Shown piece after piece: positions 21,086 through 32,566 of a stretch of 64,000 nt of DNA (its first letter is position 1; every line of letters starts with the position of its first letter). The notes beneath the pieces were generated by a model that was not told where the DNA came from, did no database searches, and saw only the letters and a program-made list of their open reading frames with translations. This DNA is from Eupeodes corollae (Eukaryota > Arthropoda > Insecta > Diptera > Syrphidae), in contig NC_079149.1 of NCBI RefSeq assembly GCF_945859685.1, positions 100,652,863 through 100,716,862 of the forward strand. Direction: 5' to 3'. The position numbers were made by a program, and so were the translations under genes.

Positions 21086-24000
21086 TTGATCCTTTTTTAG
21101 TAATCGAATTTCGAAATAAAAATACTTAATGTTTTTGAAAAATTTGTTATATTAAATCATCGAAAAACATTAAAACAATATAAGAACTTAAGCAAAACAA
21201 AATTATTGAATTACTTCTTGAAAAAACTTAAAACCAAAATAATGATTGTATGGAGGTGCCTTTCTGGAGCAGTAGGAAAATATTTGTTTATTAAAAGAAG
21301 CCAAAATAGAGAAAACTTAATAAAAAATCTATCAGTTCGTTTTTTGAGAAAATTTGAATTTTCGATTTTTGGCCAACACTTTAAGAAAAAATTAAAAAAA
21401 AAACACTGAAAGCTAATCTGCTTAAAACATTAAAGTTCAAGTTTGAGCTTTATCGACCCAATGGTTTGGGCTGCAAGGATTAGTACGTTTTTTACTTCTT
21501 TACAATCTGAAGGTCATGTTTGATTAAACTCTCGAAAAGTGAAAAAAGAAGCTAGTTTTAAAAAATGACATAGAAAAAAGAATTCGTGGCCACTCTACAA
21601 ATTTGCTGAATTTTCCTAACCAAAATTGTGTTCCCTGGCTTTCCCCAACTTTCCCTTGCTTTTTTAGCTTAGCGGATATCATGATATTATAGTCTAGTCA
21701 AACCTTAAAGGTTATTTTTATCAAAAACTTAGTCATAACTTTTTTAATAATAAATGTTACAAATACAAAATATTTGAGCAACACTTTGAAGATCATGAGA
21801 TGTACTATAGAAAAACTTGAGTATTTTTTTAAGAATCTACTTAAACTTCTTACGGTGATCATAGTTAGTGAAAAAAAAATAGTTAGTATGGTAAACTAGG
21901 GCCTATTCGTCCTTTTTTTATAGACTTGGAACTCATTTTAGTAAAAATTAAGTAAGTTTTAAACTTATTTTTGCATCCATTTATGTTAAAAAACAAAAAC
22001 AAATCGACTTATTTTCAAAAAGTGTAAACAGAACGAAACAACAGAATTTTGCTCGGTAAAAGATTTAGAAACTTAGGCCAGGAAAAATTGCAATATTTAT
22101 TAAAATTGGTTCAGACGTTTAGATCATCATTATAAAGAAACGGTTAAAAGTTCTCAGAAATCCTAATTAAGCTAATAAAATTATTCACGTTTTTGAAATT
22201 ATTTTAGTCTTCATAGCTTAGTACCTTAAAAATTTTAACCCTCTGATAGGAAAATATGCTCAAATAAATGGATTCGTTGTTTCGAAGTTTTAGTATATGA
22301 GAAGAAGAACCAATTGAGATACAGTCTAGAAACTTTTATATTTATTATTATGTACAAAATCCTTGTTGCTGAAACACTGCCGCCGTGATACATTAAAAGC
22401 TGCTTTACATTGTAATAGCTAATCGATGAGATGTCTAACCATGTTGTGGTTTTAAGTGAAATAGACTAACAAGTTTTTGTACTCTTACACAACTTAAATG
22501 CGTTTATTATTCCAAGACCTGCTCGTTGGCACTTGACCTGCCTACAACTTTTTAAATATCAAATCTTTCGACTTGCTTAAATTGATCAACTAGCTGTTGA
22601 GTTAGCAAACCGTGTAATATCGCCTGCATAAAGCAGAGCTTTTATAATATGTAATTTGATCTTTTATGAATAACACGAATAATTTTGGACTTCGCGCACA
22701 ACTTGACCGACAACTTTACGACTTCATCGTAAACCATTCAGGTACAGCATATTCCTGAATAAGTTTTGTAGCACTTTATCAAACTTCTGTGACATTCCTA
22801 ATCCATACATATTTCGCGGTTCGAAGCTTACTTTTATTGTTTTATTTAAGCGATGGAGGTTTTTTAAATTGTCAAATGTTGAAAATTTAAAGCTTCAAAA
22901 GTGACAGTTGCCCAAATATCAAAAAAGTGTCAAAGATGCTTGGTCGTTTCGCGGAAAAACCATATCGCCCAAATTAACAATGTCATTGGGCCGAAAGAAT
23001 TTTACTATCATTTTGTTGTTGTATATCATCTATAGTCAATATTTCCGAACCTTTGAGAGTTCAAACTGTTTTGGGTCTTATTGACCAATAAATTAAGGAC
23101 AAGATGTTAAAAATGTCGCAAAACTATCATCCAAATATTTTTTCACTATCAATTTCAAATTGCCCAAATCAATGTGCTTCAACATTTCGGCATTCTGACA
23201 AAATTTTTGTTTGCTATGTCAGCTTCTCAAAACTTAAGAACCTTGGGCTAAATTTTCTACTTTCTTGACGCTTTTGACACCTTAGCTCAAAAATGTCTCA
23301 AAAATAATTAATTTTTAGTACTTATATCGTTAATTCATCGTTAAATAGTCTTACATAAATTATGATATTTAATTATTAAATTTCTTTGTTTGTGCGATGT
23401 TTTTATCCATTATTTTTTTATACTTCGTATTAAATTTACGGAAATGGGCTGTTCACGGTTTTCATAGAATTATTAATTTATCATAAGCATTTATTAGATG
23501 TAAAATTTACATACAATTTGATTTTTTCTATGTATTCTATGTTTTTTTAGAGTGATTGGATATGAACATAGAAATTGTTGCAAGACATTTGTTGAAATGG
23601 TTACAAACAATTAACTGCTGATTGGCGAAAAATAACTGAGTAATCAATAGTTCCATATGAAAAGTTCTTACACTCGTATTTCAGAAAAACATTGAATCAA
23701 AACATAGAAAATGTTTAAACTTAATTAAATATGAGAACTGCATGTTCTTTTTTCTAAAGGGTGCTTCGTTGCAGGATATACAAAACCTTCTACATCTTTT
23801 CAATTAATAAACAACTAACTAACGTCAAATTAACCCGCCTAACCACTTTTAGATCGATAAACTTTCTTTAACTTTATAAGGCTCTTATGGGGATTTGATT
23901 AAACGGAATAAATGTTGTACTCTTCTTCAAACAAATTGATAAAATAAATACCAGTGATTAGTTAACTTTAATATGGAACCAAAGTCAATCCCCCCCTGAA

Positions 24001-25229
24001 CCATGTTTCGCCAATTATTCAAGCTCACCTTTATGTATAGGAGTTAGGTTTTAGCTTTTTTTAAACTCACACACAATCCATCAACCTATCGCTAACAAAC
24101 TTGTTGCGATTTCATCATTAGTTTTAATGGATTTTTCAAATTAAATCATTCGCTGTGAAATTTTCTACTCATTTTCTAATTCGTAATTTGAATTGAATTT
24201 AATGCGCCTCGTCCTCGTCGCGTCGCGTCGTCGTCGGTCACACCGCGTGCGTCGTTAGGCGTTGGTATATGCTTGGTATGGTATGAATTTACTTATATTC
24301 GGTTTTGGAATTGGAATTTTTGTACTGGTGATGTTTTAGAGAATGATGCTGATGAAAAGTTAGGGATTTTGGAATGTCAAGGGAGGTTTTGAATAGACAG
24401 AGATAATAGAGTTCATCTCTAGCTATAGGCACGGGCATACATATTGCTATGCATGTTATTAGTTTTGACGGAAATCCTCTAATGATGAGGATTGCTGGAT
24501 ACTGATTAAATTGTATAGTAAAAAGTTATTTTTAATTTAGTTTAATTTAAAATATAAATAATTGAATTCTAGAGAAGTACAATTTGAATGTAAGCTTTTT
24601 GAATATGGTACATTTTTGTAGGTAAAAGTTTCAATTTTTCAAAGTTAAATTGAATTACAGTCCAAGCCAAAACCAACATCAAATATTTTCTAAAAACATA
24701 CAAATATTCTTATTTTAAGATAGAAATCACCGTAAATTCTAAAAACATTTTTAGCAGTATTAGTTCTAATGACTATGGGTTAACTACGATAAAATAAAAA
24801 TATTATGACGAAATAATTTAAAAGTTGGAATGTTATCAGTTTACAACCTACATACTTGAAGTTTCCTAACTCTAAAACCACTTAAGCTATTCGCTATTTT
24901 ACTGAAATCGTTCGGTCGTTTTTAACTCTTGGGATTTACTCGAGCTTCCACACTTAAAATGTTGATACGTACAGTATGTATACAAATACAATACACTAGC
25001 TGAACCGTTCATGTCCTTATAACCTTAAAGAAAGTTGAGATGATTCGTGTAAATTGGAGGTAAAACATGAATCTCCTAAGGAGAATGTCTTTATCATTTG
25101 TAATGCCAACACATTTTGAGTTGATGTTACAAAGTTTATAAAAGACCAATAGATACAATTTATCAACTCTTCTATGCAAAATGCTGCCAAATCCCAATTC
25201 TGACTATTTACTTAATATTTACTAGTGGA
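21086..25229. other. AT-rich intergenic or intronic DNA
   Basis: No recognised protein, RNA gene or transposon in about 4.1 kb. A CpG-rich patch at 24195-24260 is listed separately. Small frames such as 21206-21409 (Lys-rich, 67 residues) look like chance. Confidence 0.4.
24195..24260. promoter_or_regulatory. CpG-rich island-like patch
   Basis: About 65 bp dominated by CGTCG/GCGTC words in otherwise very AT-rich DNA (GCGCCTCGTCCTCGTCGCG and GTCGTCGTCGGTCACACCGC). It could be a 5' untranslated exon or promoter of a host gene; no TATA box or splice-bounded reading frame supports that. Low confidence. Confidence 0.25.
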
Positions 25230-25394
25230 AAGTTATCTCCTTATCCAGACGGCAGCGGAGAAATTGCCGAGATGGAATCAACGGTGGTGTCTACAGTTCC
25301 AGTAAGGTTAAACTACTTAGCTTCTTCGACTTATTCGGAGCCCAGGCCTATAATTAGCGGTTTTATCCGGCTCAACATCCTTGGAGTTATAAAG

Positions 25395-26345
25395 GACAAC
25401 AAACTTTGGATATGCACGTGAAATGTTAGGTCCCTTAACAGACCACGTGCAGCCGAAGAATTATCGGAGGCCCTAGACCGCTATAAAGCAGATATCACTG
25501 CCATCCAGGAAATACGTTAGGATGGGCCGGGCAAAAAGAGGATGAAAAACTGCAGTATTTATTATGGTGACTGCTACCACGAAAATCAACAGAGCTTATT
25601 TGGATGCGTCTTCGTCATTGGAGCCAGACTTAGGCAAGAAGTCTTGAGCTATAGGTGCATCAATGAGCGCCTCATGACCATACGCATCAAGGCTAAATTC
25701 GGCAACATTAGCCTGATATACGCGCACGACCCCACAGATGAGAAAGATGACAACACCAAAGATATGTTCTTCGAGCTCCTAGACAAAACATATGAGCAGT
25801 GCCCTAGCTAAGATATTAAAATAGTCCTGGGCGATTTTAATGCCAAGCTAGGAAGGGAAGACATCTTTGGTGGAATAATCGGGAAGAACAGCCTGCACGA
25901 CAACACTTCCGCCAATGGATTCAGGCTCATAGATTTTGCTGCGGGGCGAAAAGTCGTGGTAGCCAGTACGCGTTTTCCACACCTCAACATCCACAAAGCT
26001 ACTTGGACTTCTCCAGGTCAATCTACCGTCAACCAGATTGACCATATTGCGATCGACACCAGACACGCTTCAAGCATCATGGATGTACGAACTTTCCGAG
26101 GAGCTTACATCGACTCGGACCACTACCTCGTTGTAGCCAAGGTAGCACTTCGGATTTCCAGACCCAAGGCAAAACAGGGAGGTGCTAGGAGAAGGTACAA
26201 CGTCGAACGGCTACAATCGCCAGAGATCGCCAAATCCTTTTCCAACCGAGTTACAAGTAACCTCTCTCTGTTCTCTGCCGCCAACACAATGTATCGAAAA
26301 CCAGTGGCAACATTGCCAAGATGCAATCAGAGAAGCCGCCTCTGA
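25395..26345 (+). pseudogene. RTE endonuclease domain (broken)
   Basis: AP-endonuclease-like domain that nicks target DNA for reverse transcription. Motifs in order: CT*NVRSLNRPRAAEEL (TGA where Trp is expected), ADITAIQEIR*DG (catalytic Glu; TAG where Trp is expected, at 25518), LFGCVFVIGARLRQEVL, ISLIYAHDPTDEKDD, a TAA at 25809, KIVLGDFNAKLGRE (catalytic Asp/Asn), FRLIDFAAGRKVVVASTRF, KATWTSPGQSTVNQIDHIAI, and SDHYLVVAKVALR (final catalytic His). All core motifs are identifiable; two of the three stops are TGG-to-TGA or TAG changes. Frame is lost again near 26290. Confidence 0.8.
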
Positions 26346-28328
26346 TGTGCTGCGTTTCAAACAGCCACCAACAAGGAACCTCTGGTTTGATGAGGAATGT
26401 CGGCAGGCAAATGCAGCCAAACAACAGGCACGCAAAGCGGCGCTGCATAAAAGGACGAGAGCTGCTCGTGAGCTTTATGAGCAGAAGAGGCGAGAGGAAC
26501 GCCGACTTCTCTGAAGGAAAAAAAGAGGGCATGAGAAGCGTGTGGTCGAAGATGTTGAGAGGCATAAAAGCAGGAATGAGGTTCGAAAGTTTTATGAACA
26601 GGTGAAACGAAATTCACAGGTACATAAACCTAGAACCAAAGGCTGCAAAGACGAAAGTGGAAACATCATAGTAGAACCGCAGTCAATGCTGAGGATATGG
26701 AAGGACCACTTCTGCAGACTGTATTATGGCTACGACGAACCGAATTCCGCTGTCAGGCAGGATGATCCATTCAATATAGACGACGAAAGCCAACAATCCC
26801 GTCCTCCCGACTTAGAAGAAGTAAAGATTGCCATATCTAAGTTGAAGTCTAATAAAGCCGCTGGAGCAGATGGCTTTAATGCCGACCTCTTTAAAGCAGC
26901 TGGAGATAAGTTGGTTAGGAGCATGCACCAACTTATCTGTAAGATATGGTCGGAAGAAAGCATGCCCGATGAATGGAACCTCAGTATTGTTTGCCCGATC
27001 CCGAAAAAAGGAGACCCTCTAAACTTCACCAACTATAGAGAAATCAGTCTACTTAAGATCGCCTAGAAAATCTTTTGTGCCGTAATATGTGAACGTCTAA
27101 AGCCCATCGTCAACAACCTGATAGGTCCTTATCAGTGTGGTTTTAGACCAGGAAAGTCCACAGTTGATCAAATATTCACATTACTGCAGATCCTGGAAAA
27201 AACCCAGAACACCAAATCGACACCCACCATCTTTTCATCGATTTCAAGGGCGCATATGACAGCATCTACTGAGACGAGCTGTATAGAGCCATGTCTAGTT
27301 TTGGCATCCCTGCCAAACTCGTCCGTTTGTGCAGGATGACCATGGAGAATTCACACTGCTCCATAAAGGTTGGAAACAACTTAACAGACCCTTTCGATGT
27401 CAAAAAAGGTTTAAGACAAGGTGATGCGCTGTCATGTGATTTTTTTAACATCGTGCTTGAAAGAATAGTGCAGAGCTCACACGTCAACACTAGAGGCACT
27501 ATCTTTCAAAAGTCTGTCCAATTACTGGCATATGCTGATGACATTGACATAATCGGAAGAACTCAGCGTGATGTCAATGGGGCTTTTGTGAGTATTGAGG
27601 CAGAGGCGGCAAAAATGGGTTTAACGGTTAATGAGGGCAAAACAACGTACATGCTGTCAAGAAAGGACATACAACACCGACGTCTTATTCAAAACGTCAC
27701 AATTGACAGACGTAACTTTGAGGTAGTCAAGGACTTCGTCTACCTAGGCTCCACTGTAAACGCAGAAAACAACACCAGCGCGGAGATCAAACGCAGAATA
27801 ACTCTTGCTAACAGCTGTGTCTTTGGACTGACAAAGCAATTGAGTGGTAAAGTCCTCTCTCGAGCGACCAAAGTTTTGCTATATAAGACGCTTATTATCC
27901 CCGTCTTGCTAAACGTTGCAGAAGCATGGACTATGACAAAAGCGGATGAAAGCACCTTGGGTCGCTTCGAGAGAAAAGTTCTTCGTGTGATCTACGGTCC
28001 CGTATGCATCGAAGGGGATTGGAGGAGAAGATGGAACGACGAGCTGTACGGGCTGTACAGCGACGTAGACTTAGCCAGAAGGGTAAAAGTCCAACGACTA
28101 AGATATCTGGGTCATGTAGAGCGCATGGAAACCAATGCTCCGGCCCGGAAAGTCTTCGAATCTACACCCACAGGACAGCGCATTAGAGGAACACCGCGGA
28201 TCAGGTGGCGAGCACAAGGGGAAGGTGACCTCACCCAACTTGGAGCGCGAAACTGGAGAGATCTAGCTGGGGACCGAGCTAGATGGAGAAGTTTGTTGGG
28301 TGAGGCCCTAGTTCACACAGGACTGTAG
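26182..28328 (+). pseudogene. RTE reverse transcriptase domain (broken)
   Basis: Continuation of the RTE protein. After a linker (26182-26514; RNLWFDEECRQANAAKQQ) and a further shift, 26542-27066 gives LKSNKAAGADGFNADLFKAA and CPIPKKGDPLNFTNYREIS. A TAG follows at 27064, then ICERLKPIVNNLIGPYQCGF, FRPGKSTVDQIFTLLQIL, a frameshift near 27205, DFKGAYDSIY and a TGA. From 27291 a long open stretch of 345 residues carries LRQGDALSCDFFNIVLE, LLAYADDIDIIGRT (YADD at residues 81-84), NFEVVKDFVYLGSTV, ESTLGRFERKVLRVIYGP, RVKVQRLRYLGHVERM and RIRGTPRIRWRAQGEGD, ending in VHTGL and TAG at 28328. The last 1 kb is intact and catalytic residues are present, so inactivation is fairly recent. Confidence 0.85.
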
Positions 28329-28350
28329 CGCCACCTTAAGTAAGTAATCA

Positions 28351-29080
28351 AAAATATCATAGCACCCACAACAATTTTATTCTCGTATTTGTACGTTTAT
28401 TTTTGTACAATTTGGGCAATATTCTGAATCTTTGTGCGTTAAAACTTTTTAGGGTGCCAAATAAAAAGAAGTTTTCGGTATTATTTTCCAGTAAGCTAAC
28501 GCCAAGATAATAAAAATGTCATATCCCACTTGTTCAGAAGAAAATTGCACAAAGCTCAAAATCTATGTAATATTGTCTAAAATCTTTTGGGTGTTGTGTC
28601 GTTTCTAAATTTGGACGTTACGACATTTAAAGTTAGTTCGGGTGATATACGATGTTTTTTTGGATTTGTGACGTTTTCTTTGTAATATTTTTAACATTTA
28701 ATATTTGGGCTGATAAGACTCAGGAAACGACAGAAATCACAATCGTCGTATAAAATCAAAATTTTTGTTTAACTTTTTGGGCTTTGTGACCAATTTTGGG
28801 CTTTATGGTTTTAGGATTTGGGTGTTATGGTTTTGGACGAAAAGTCTTAACGTCGTTATTAGTGTCTTCGAACATAGTAATGAAATAAACTACATCCAAT
28901 AACGCAAGGTTTCCCAACGCCTGTTATTTTGACAGCTGTTATCTTTAAAAGATCGACAGTTACAAACATACAAGATTACTTAAAATACCTTCAAGATGTT
29001 TAATTGAAATACTTAAACGAAAACCAATAAGTAATTGGACATACAATTTTCATTTTGACGTTTAGCGACTTTTCTGACTT
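28351..29080. other. no gene recognised
   Basis: AT-rich, with scattered TTTGGGC words. No coding or repeat signal that I can name. Confidence 0.4.
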
Positions 29081-29200
29081 TGTCAATTCCTCGCATAAGG
29101 CAGTAGCCGTGAAAAAAACTTAAGATGGTACAAGCACGGATCGAACCTAAAACCATTATTATGACTGTCCAACGCACAAACCATCAAGCCACGTGTACAC
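29081..29200 (-). mobile_element. SINE fragment (head half)
   Basis: Minus-oriented piece of the tRNA-like SINE: TGTCAATTCCTCGCATAAGG at 29081, then GGATCGAACC (B-box complement) near 29137 and GACTGTCCAACGCACAAACC with the A-box region ending about 29200. More diverged than the copies at 31.7-32.4 kb; the 3' half is missing. Confidence 0.65.
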
Positions 29201-29292
29201 GGTTTGAGTTAACAATTTTTAATTTTCGAACTGGCACTACAGAAAATCATAAGATTTAAAGTGATATTAAGAATTTATTTTATTTATGTAAG

Positions 29293-30190
29293 GGGTGATC
29301 TTTTAGTTATTATCCTTTTGGCAAAACTAGTTTAAACAGCTGACGAACGTTTCGTGTTTTGTTTCACTGTCAAACGCCCATTTAACCATGAAACGTCTTT
29401 AAAACGCACAACGCTAGCAAATTATTGAATTTCATTATCAAAATGCGTGTTCTGTTTAGAAAGTTCATTGTGCGCTTCTTCCATTTTATTGCCAGTTTAA
29501 TCGGCCCACTGAAGCGGCCTATTGTGACTAAATGTCGCACCAATTTTACATTGTTGGACATTAAACCACCCACATGCTTACAAAGAGTGCGAACTGAAGC
29601 ACATATCGCAGCTGTATTTGGCAGGGTTTGACCATCAATTATCGATTCGTCGCCCTTCGCAGATATACATAGAGCCTCTGTTACTCAACAACGTGGAAAA
29701 TTTTGAGAAAGGATTTAGGTGTGGTGCCTTTCATAATACAGCTGATTCAATTGAAACTATTTACTGGAAAGTTGGCCGAAGATCCACTTTTTTAACGAAG
29801 CTCTTTTTTGGCTCAATGGGTACGTAAATAAGCAGAATGGTTGATTTTGGAAGGAATATCAGCCAGAAGCAGTTGCCAATGCACCCAGAAAAAGTCAGTT
29901 TGGTGCGGTTTATGGGCTGGTGGGTAAATTGGACCGTACTTCTTTAAAGATGATGCGAATAGTAATGTAACAGTGAATGGTGAGCGCTACCGTGAGATAA
30001 TATCCAACTTTTGTTTTTCTTGCATGACAAGCGGTTTCAACAAGACTTATTGACAAGGTCAACATTTGCATGAAATAATCTTCAAACATTAAATTATATG
30101 GACCGTAATATCTATTCAAATAAAGATTTTATGCATTTTTATGAATTGTATATGTTTTTTTTGAAAAGTTTCCTACAGCTTTTAAAAATC
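29293..30190 (+). pseudogene. degenerate mariner transposon
   Basis: Second mariner family. Left end AGGGGTGATCTTTTAGTTAT at 29290; right end CTTTTAAAAATCACCCTAT at about 30177-30195 is its approximate complement. Transposase pieces are in several frames: IIEFHYQNACSVRKVH, RTNFTLLDIKPPTCLQRVRT (29540-29600), DHQLSIRRPSQI, ALFWLNGYVNKQNG (29800-29840, the region just after the first catalytic Asp), VNGERYREIISNF. The catalytic DE pair and the C-terminal third are not recognisable. Much older than the 6.8-8.0 kb mariner. Confidence 0.7.
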
Positions 30191-30199
30191 ACCCTATCA

Positions 30200-31587
30200 C
30201 CCTATATACATTCTAATACATACAATTCACCTGTCACAGTGTGAGTTGCCATACTCTCCCGAAATGGCTTAACCATTTTCAATGAAATTTTACATATACA
30301 TTCGGTAGGCCTGAGAATAGGTTTTCATCTATTTTTTATATTCCTAAGTGCTATGGTTTATTTGCATCAACATCGTACACGGTCCAACGATCTTACGATA
30401 ATATTAAGTGACGCTATGTACAATGAAGCATTGATTGCTATCGAGGTTCTTTGCGTTATCATTACCAATTTACCACTCAGTCATTTCGGCATGTATTCAC
30501 CAAATTGAAATTCATCTGCTTTAATAGACACCGAATTGAATTGTGAACTTCAATACAGTACTGTAGAAATGGTAGCGAGTGTTGCTCGCAATGTCCCACT
30601 AATGAATGAAGAACAAAGAACCGTTTATGACTACATCATGCTTGCAGTTTCGGCAGGACAAGGCGTATTCTTTTACCATCTAAAATAGAGAACCTAGAAC
30701 TTCTCAAAATCAGCTATCCAAATGTGGGTAGGTAGCTTAAAGCGAAGAGACGGTAGTAGTATACTGTTTATTACATTCGACTTGACATAAAATGTCTGTC
30801 ACTATAAATCGTGGTATAACAAAACGCAAATGACAGAATAGTGAATTGAACTATAAAAGGTGTTAAACTAAAAACGCGCTTGGAATAACAAATTGCACAT
30901 CTGTAACAGCTAAGTAATTTTGTCTAGGAATGATTGCTTGAAAATTTGAGGTGTGAAATGAATACAGAACTTGCATCCTAGCGCATTGGGCAAATGAACG
31001 TTGTTTGCCAGTATTGTAGTGAAAACGGAGAAACGGCCGAATTATACCTTAGTGGTAAACTGATATTGCCATTGTTGACTCCGCCAACTTAGCCACTGTA
31101 CTCATACACGCTTTCATTGCATTGTTTAATGACCTGCTGAAGTCGCTGAATATTTCTCAAAACAAATACTGATAATCGGTAATGGTCAAGTACCTGTCAA
31201 TAAATCGAGCTGATTGATATCATTTCCAATCTTATTAACAATGTATTTCCAAACATTATTTCTAACTACAAAAATTTTGAATGGGTGAGTGAGCGAGCAA
31301 TTTTAGCGGCTAAGAATAGAGATGTAGATGACCTGAACTACATAATTCAAAATAAGATCATTGGAACAATCTATTGATTGCGTCCCAAATGAAGACGAAA
31401 CCTCCAAATATGCAATAGTATTTTTAGACTCCTTGGATGTGAATTGCTTATCACCGGCCAAAACTGTTCAACAGAACGCATTTAGTGGTTATAGAAAATT
31501 AATAAACAATAAATTCAAAGGTGAAGAAGTTATCATTCCGAGGATCTCGACGATCCCTACCGAACAGAGTTCTCCGGGCCATCTAGT
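30200..31587 (+). pseudogene. degenerate Helitron with helicase relics
   Basis: Begins near CACCCTATATACATTC, followed by GAAATGGCTTAACCATTTTC, similar in style to Helitron 5' ends. It ends at GGGCCATCTAG|T (31586). Helicase words in several frames: SVARNVPLMNEEQRTVYDYI and GQGVFF near 30580-30670 (segment before Walker A), then NLINNVFPNIISNYKNFEWV and ERAILAAKNRDVDDLNYIIQ (31215-31350), SIDCVPNEDETSKY (31361 on). Walker A and B are lost. The 3' end abuts element R copy 3 and removed its right part. Confidence 0.65.
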
Positions 31588-31675
31588 ATACTATATAAAA
31601 TTTAATTCAAGTCTCTAGCGTTTTTGGTTGGTAAGATATTTAGAGTTAACCAAAATGTTCACCTTTTTTCAAACT

Positions 31676-31990
31676 CAAAAAAATCAAATGGTGTGGCGCA
31701 ACAGTCCGTTGTGAACCAGGGCCTAGTGACTTACAACTCTCAACCATTCCTGTGTGCGAGTACTGTTGTCAGGAATGGAAGGGACCTACAATTTTAGGCT
31801 GAATCCGAACCGCTAGTTTGAGAAAGCACTTTTTCATGACAAGAATTACTCTTGAAGGATTTGTCAATTCCTCGCAAGAGGCAGTACCCGCGAAAATTAT
31901 TTTTTTAAATTAAGGTGGCACAGGCAGGGATTGAACCCAAGACCCCTTGCATGACAGTCCAACGCACTAACCATCATGCTACGGGTACTA
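31676..31990 (-). mobile_element. tRNA-like SINE, full length, with target duplication
   Basis: About 315 bp, flanked by the 13-bp direct repeat CTTTTTTCAAACT (31663-31675 and 31991-32003). On the minus strand it reads: head TACCCGTAGCATGATGG (A box), GGGTTCAATCCC (B box), a body with AGTAATTCTTGTCATGA, and 3' end AGGCCCTGGTTCACAACGGA then CTGTTGCGCCAC (31724 to 31693). The tail is AT-rich, not poly-A. It inserted into element R copy 3, so it is younger than that copy. Confidence 0.85.
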
Positions 31991-32121
31991 CTTTTTTCAA
32001 ACTGCTATGGTAAAAAAACCAAACACGCAATTTTCTTGAAGCCCTTTCTGCATCTTTCTGCCTTATTATCTGTATAAAAAAATTTATTTGAAATCGATAT
32101 CTCTTCTGGTTCTTGAGATAT

Positions 32122-32382
32122 AAATAAATAAATAAATTGGGTGGCGCAACAGTCCGTGAGTACTGTTGTCAGGAATGGAACGGACCTACAATTTTAGTCC
32201 GAATCCGAACGGCTAATTTGAGAATGCACTTTTTCATGACAAGAATTACTCTTGAAGGAATTGTCAATTCCTCGCAAGAGGCAGTACCCGCGCAAATTAA
32301 TTTTTTAAATTAAGGTGGCACAGGCAGGGATTGAACCCAGACCCCTTGCATGACAGTCCAACGCACTAACCATCATGCCACG
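32122..32382 (-). mobile_element. tRNA-like SINE with internal deletion and target duplication
   Basis: Second copy, 261 bp, flanked by the 14-bp direct repeat GGTTCTTGAGATAT (32108-32121 and 32383-32396). Relative to the neighbour it lacks about 49 bp next to the 3' end (CAGTCCGTGAGTACTG joins directly), including most of the segment shared with the RTE LINE. It keeps GTGGCGCAACAGTCCG and a (AAAT)n-like tail (TAAATAAATAAATAAATT). Apart from the deletion the two copies are very similar, so both are fairly young. Confidence 0.85.
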
Positions 32383-32566
32383 GGTTCTTGAGATATGGAC
32401 GAGGAAAAAAAACGTCCCGAACGTACGGACGTACGTACACACGCACGCACAGACATCTTTCTAAAAATCTTTTATTTCGACTCTAAGGACCTTGAAACGT
32501 CAAGAAATGTCAAAATTTTCAATTTGACAAATCGGACCCATTACAATAACTTACTATCGGAAGCTA

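Larger units (their letters stand above)
25230..28350 (+). mobile_element. RTE-clade LINE, near full length, inactivated
   Basis: About 3.1 kb with apurinic endonuclease followed by reverse transcriptase in one original frame, the layout and length of RTE elements. It is markedly less AT-rich than its surroundings. The 3' end is ...GGACTGTAGCGCCACC followed by TTAAGTAAGTAAT, a (TAAG) microsatellite-like tail. Several stops and frameshifts make it inactive. Its last 33 bases before the tail are shared with the SINE family of this window. Confidence 0.85.
31588..32566 (-). mobile_element. element R, copy 3, hosting two SINEs
   Basis: Minus-oriented core of element R: AACCAAAATGTTCACC at 31648, GCAATTTTCTTG at 32028, the ACGTACG-rich core at 32420-32450, AATCGGACCCATTACAATAA at 32530 and the decayed 5' hairpin to 32566. 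Two SINE insertions (next entries) split it into three. The central repeats are absent because the Helitron to the left replaced them. Confidence 0.7.

Noticed and set aside
26211..27499. Long minus-strand frames opposite the RTE element
   Set aside because: They are shadows of the less AT-rich RTE coding strand, which carries all the endonuclease and reverse transcriptase motifs.
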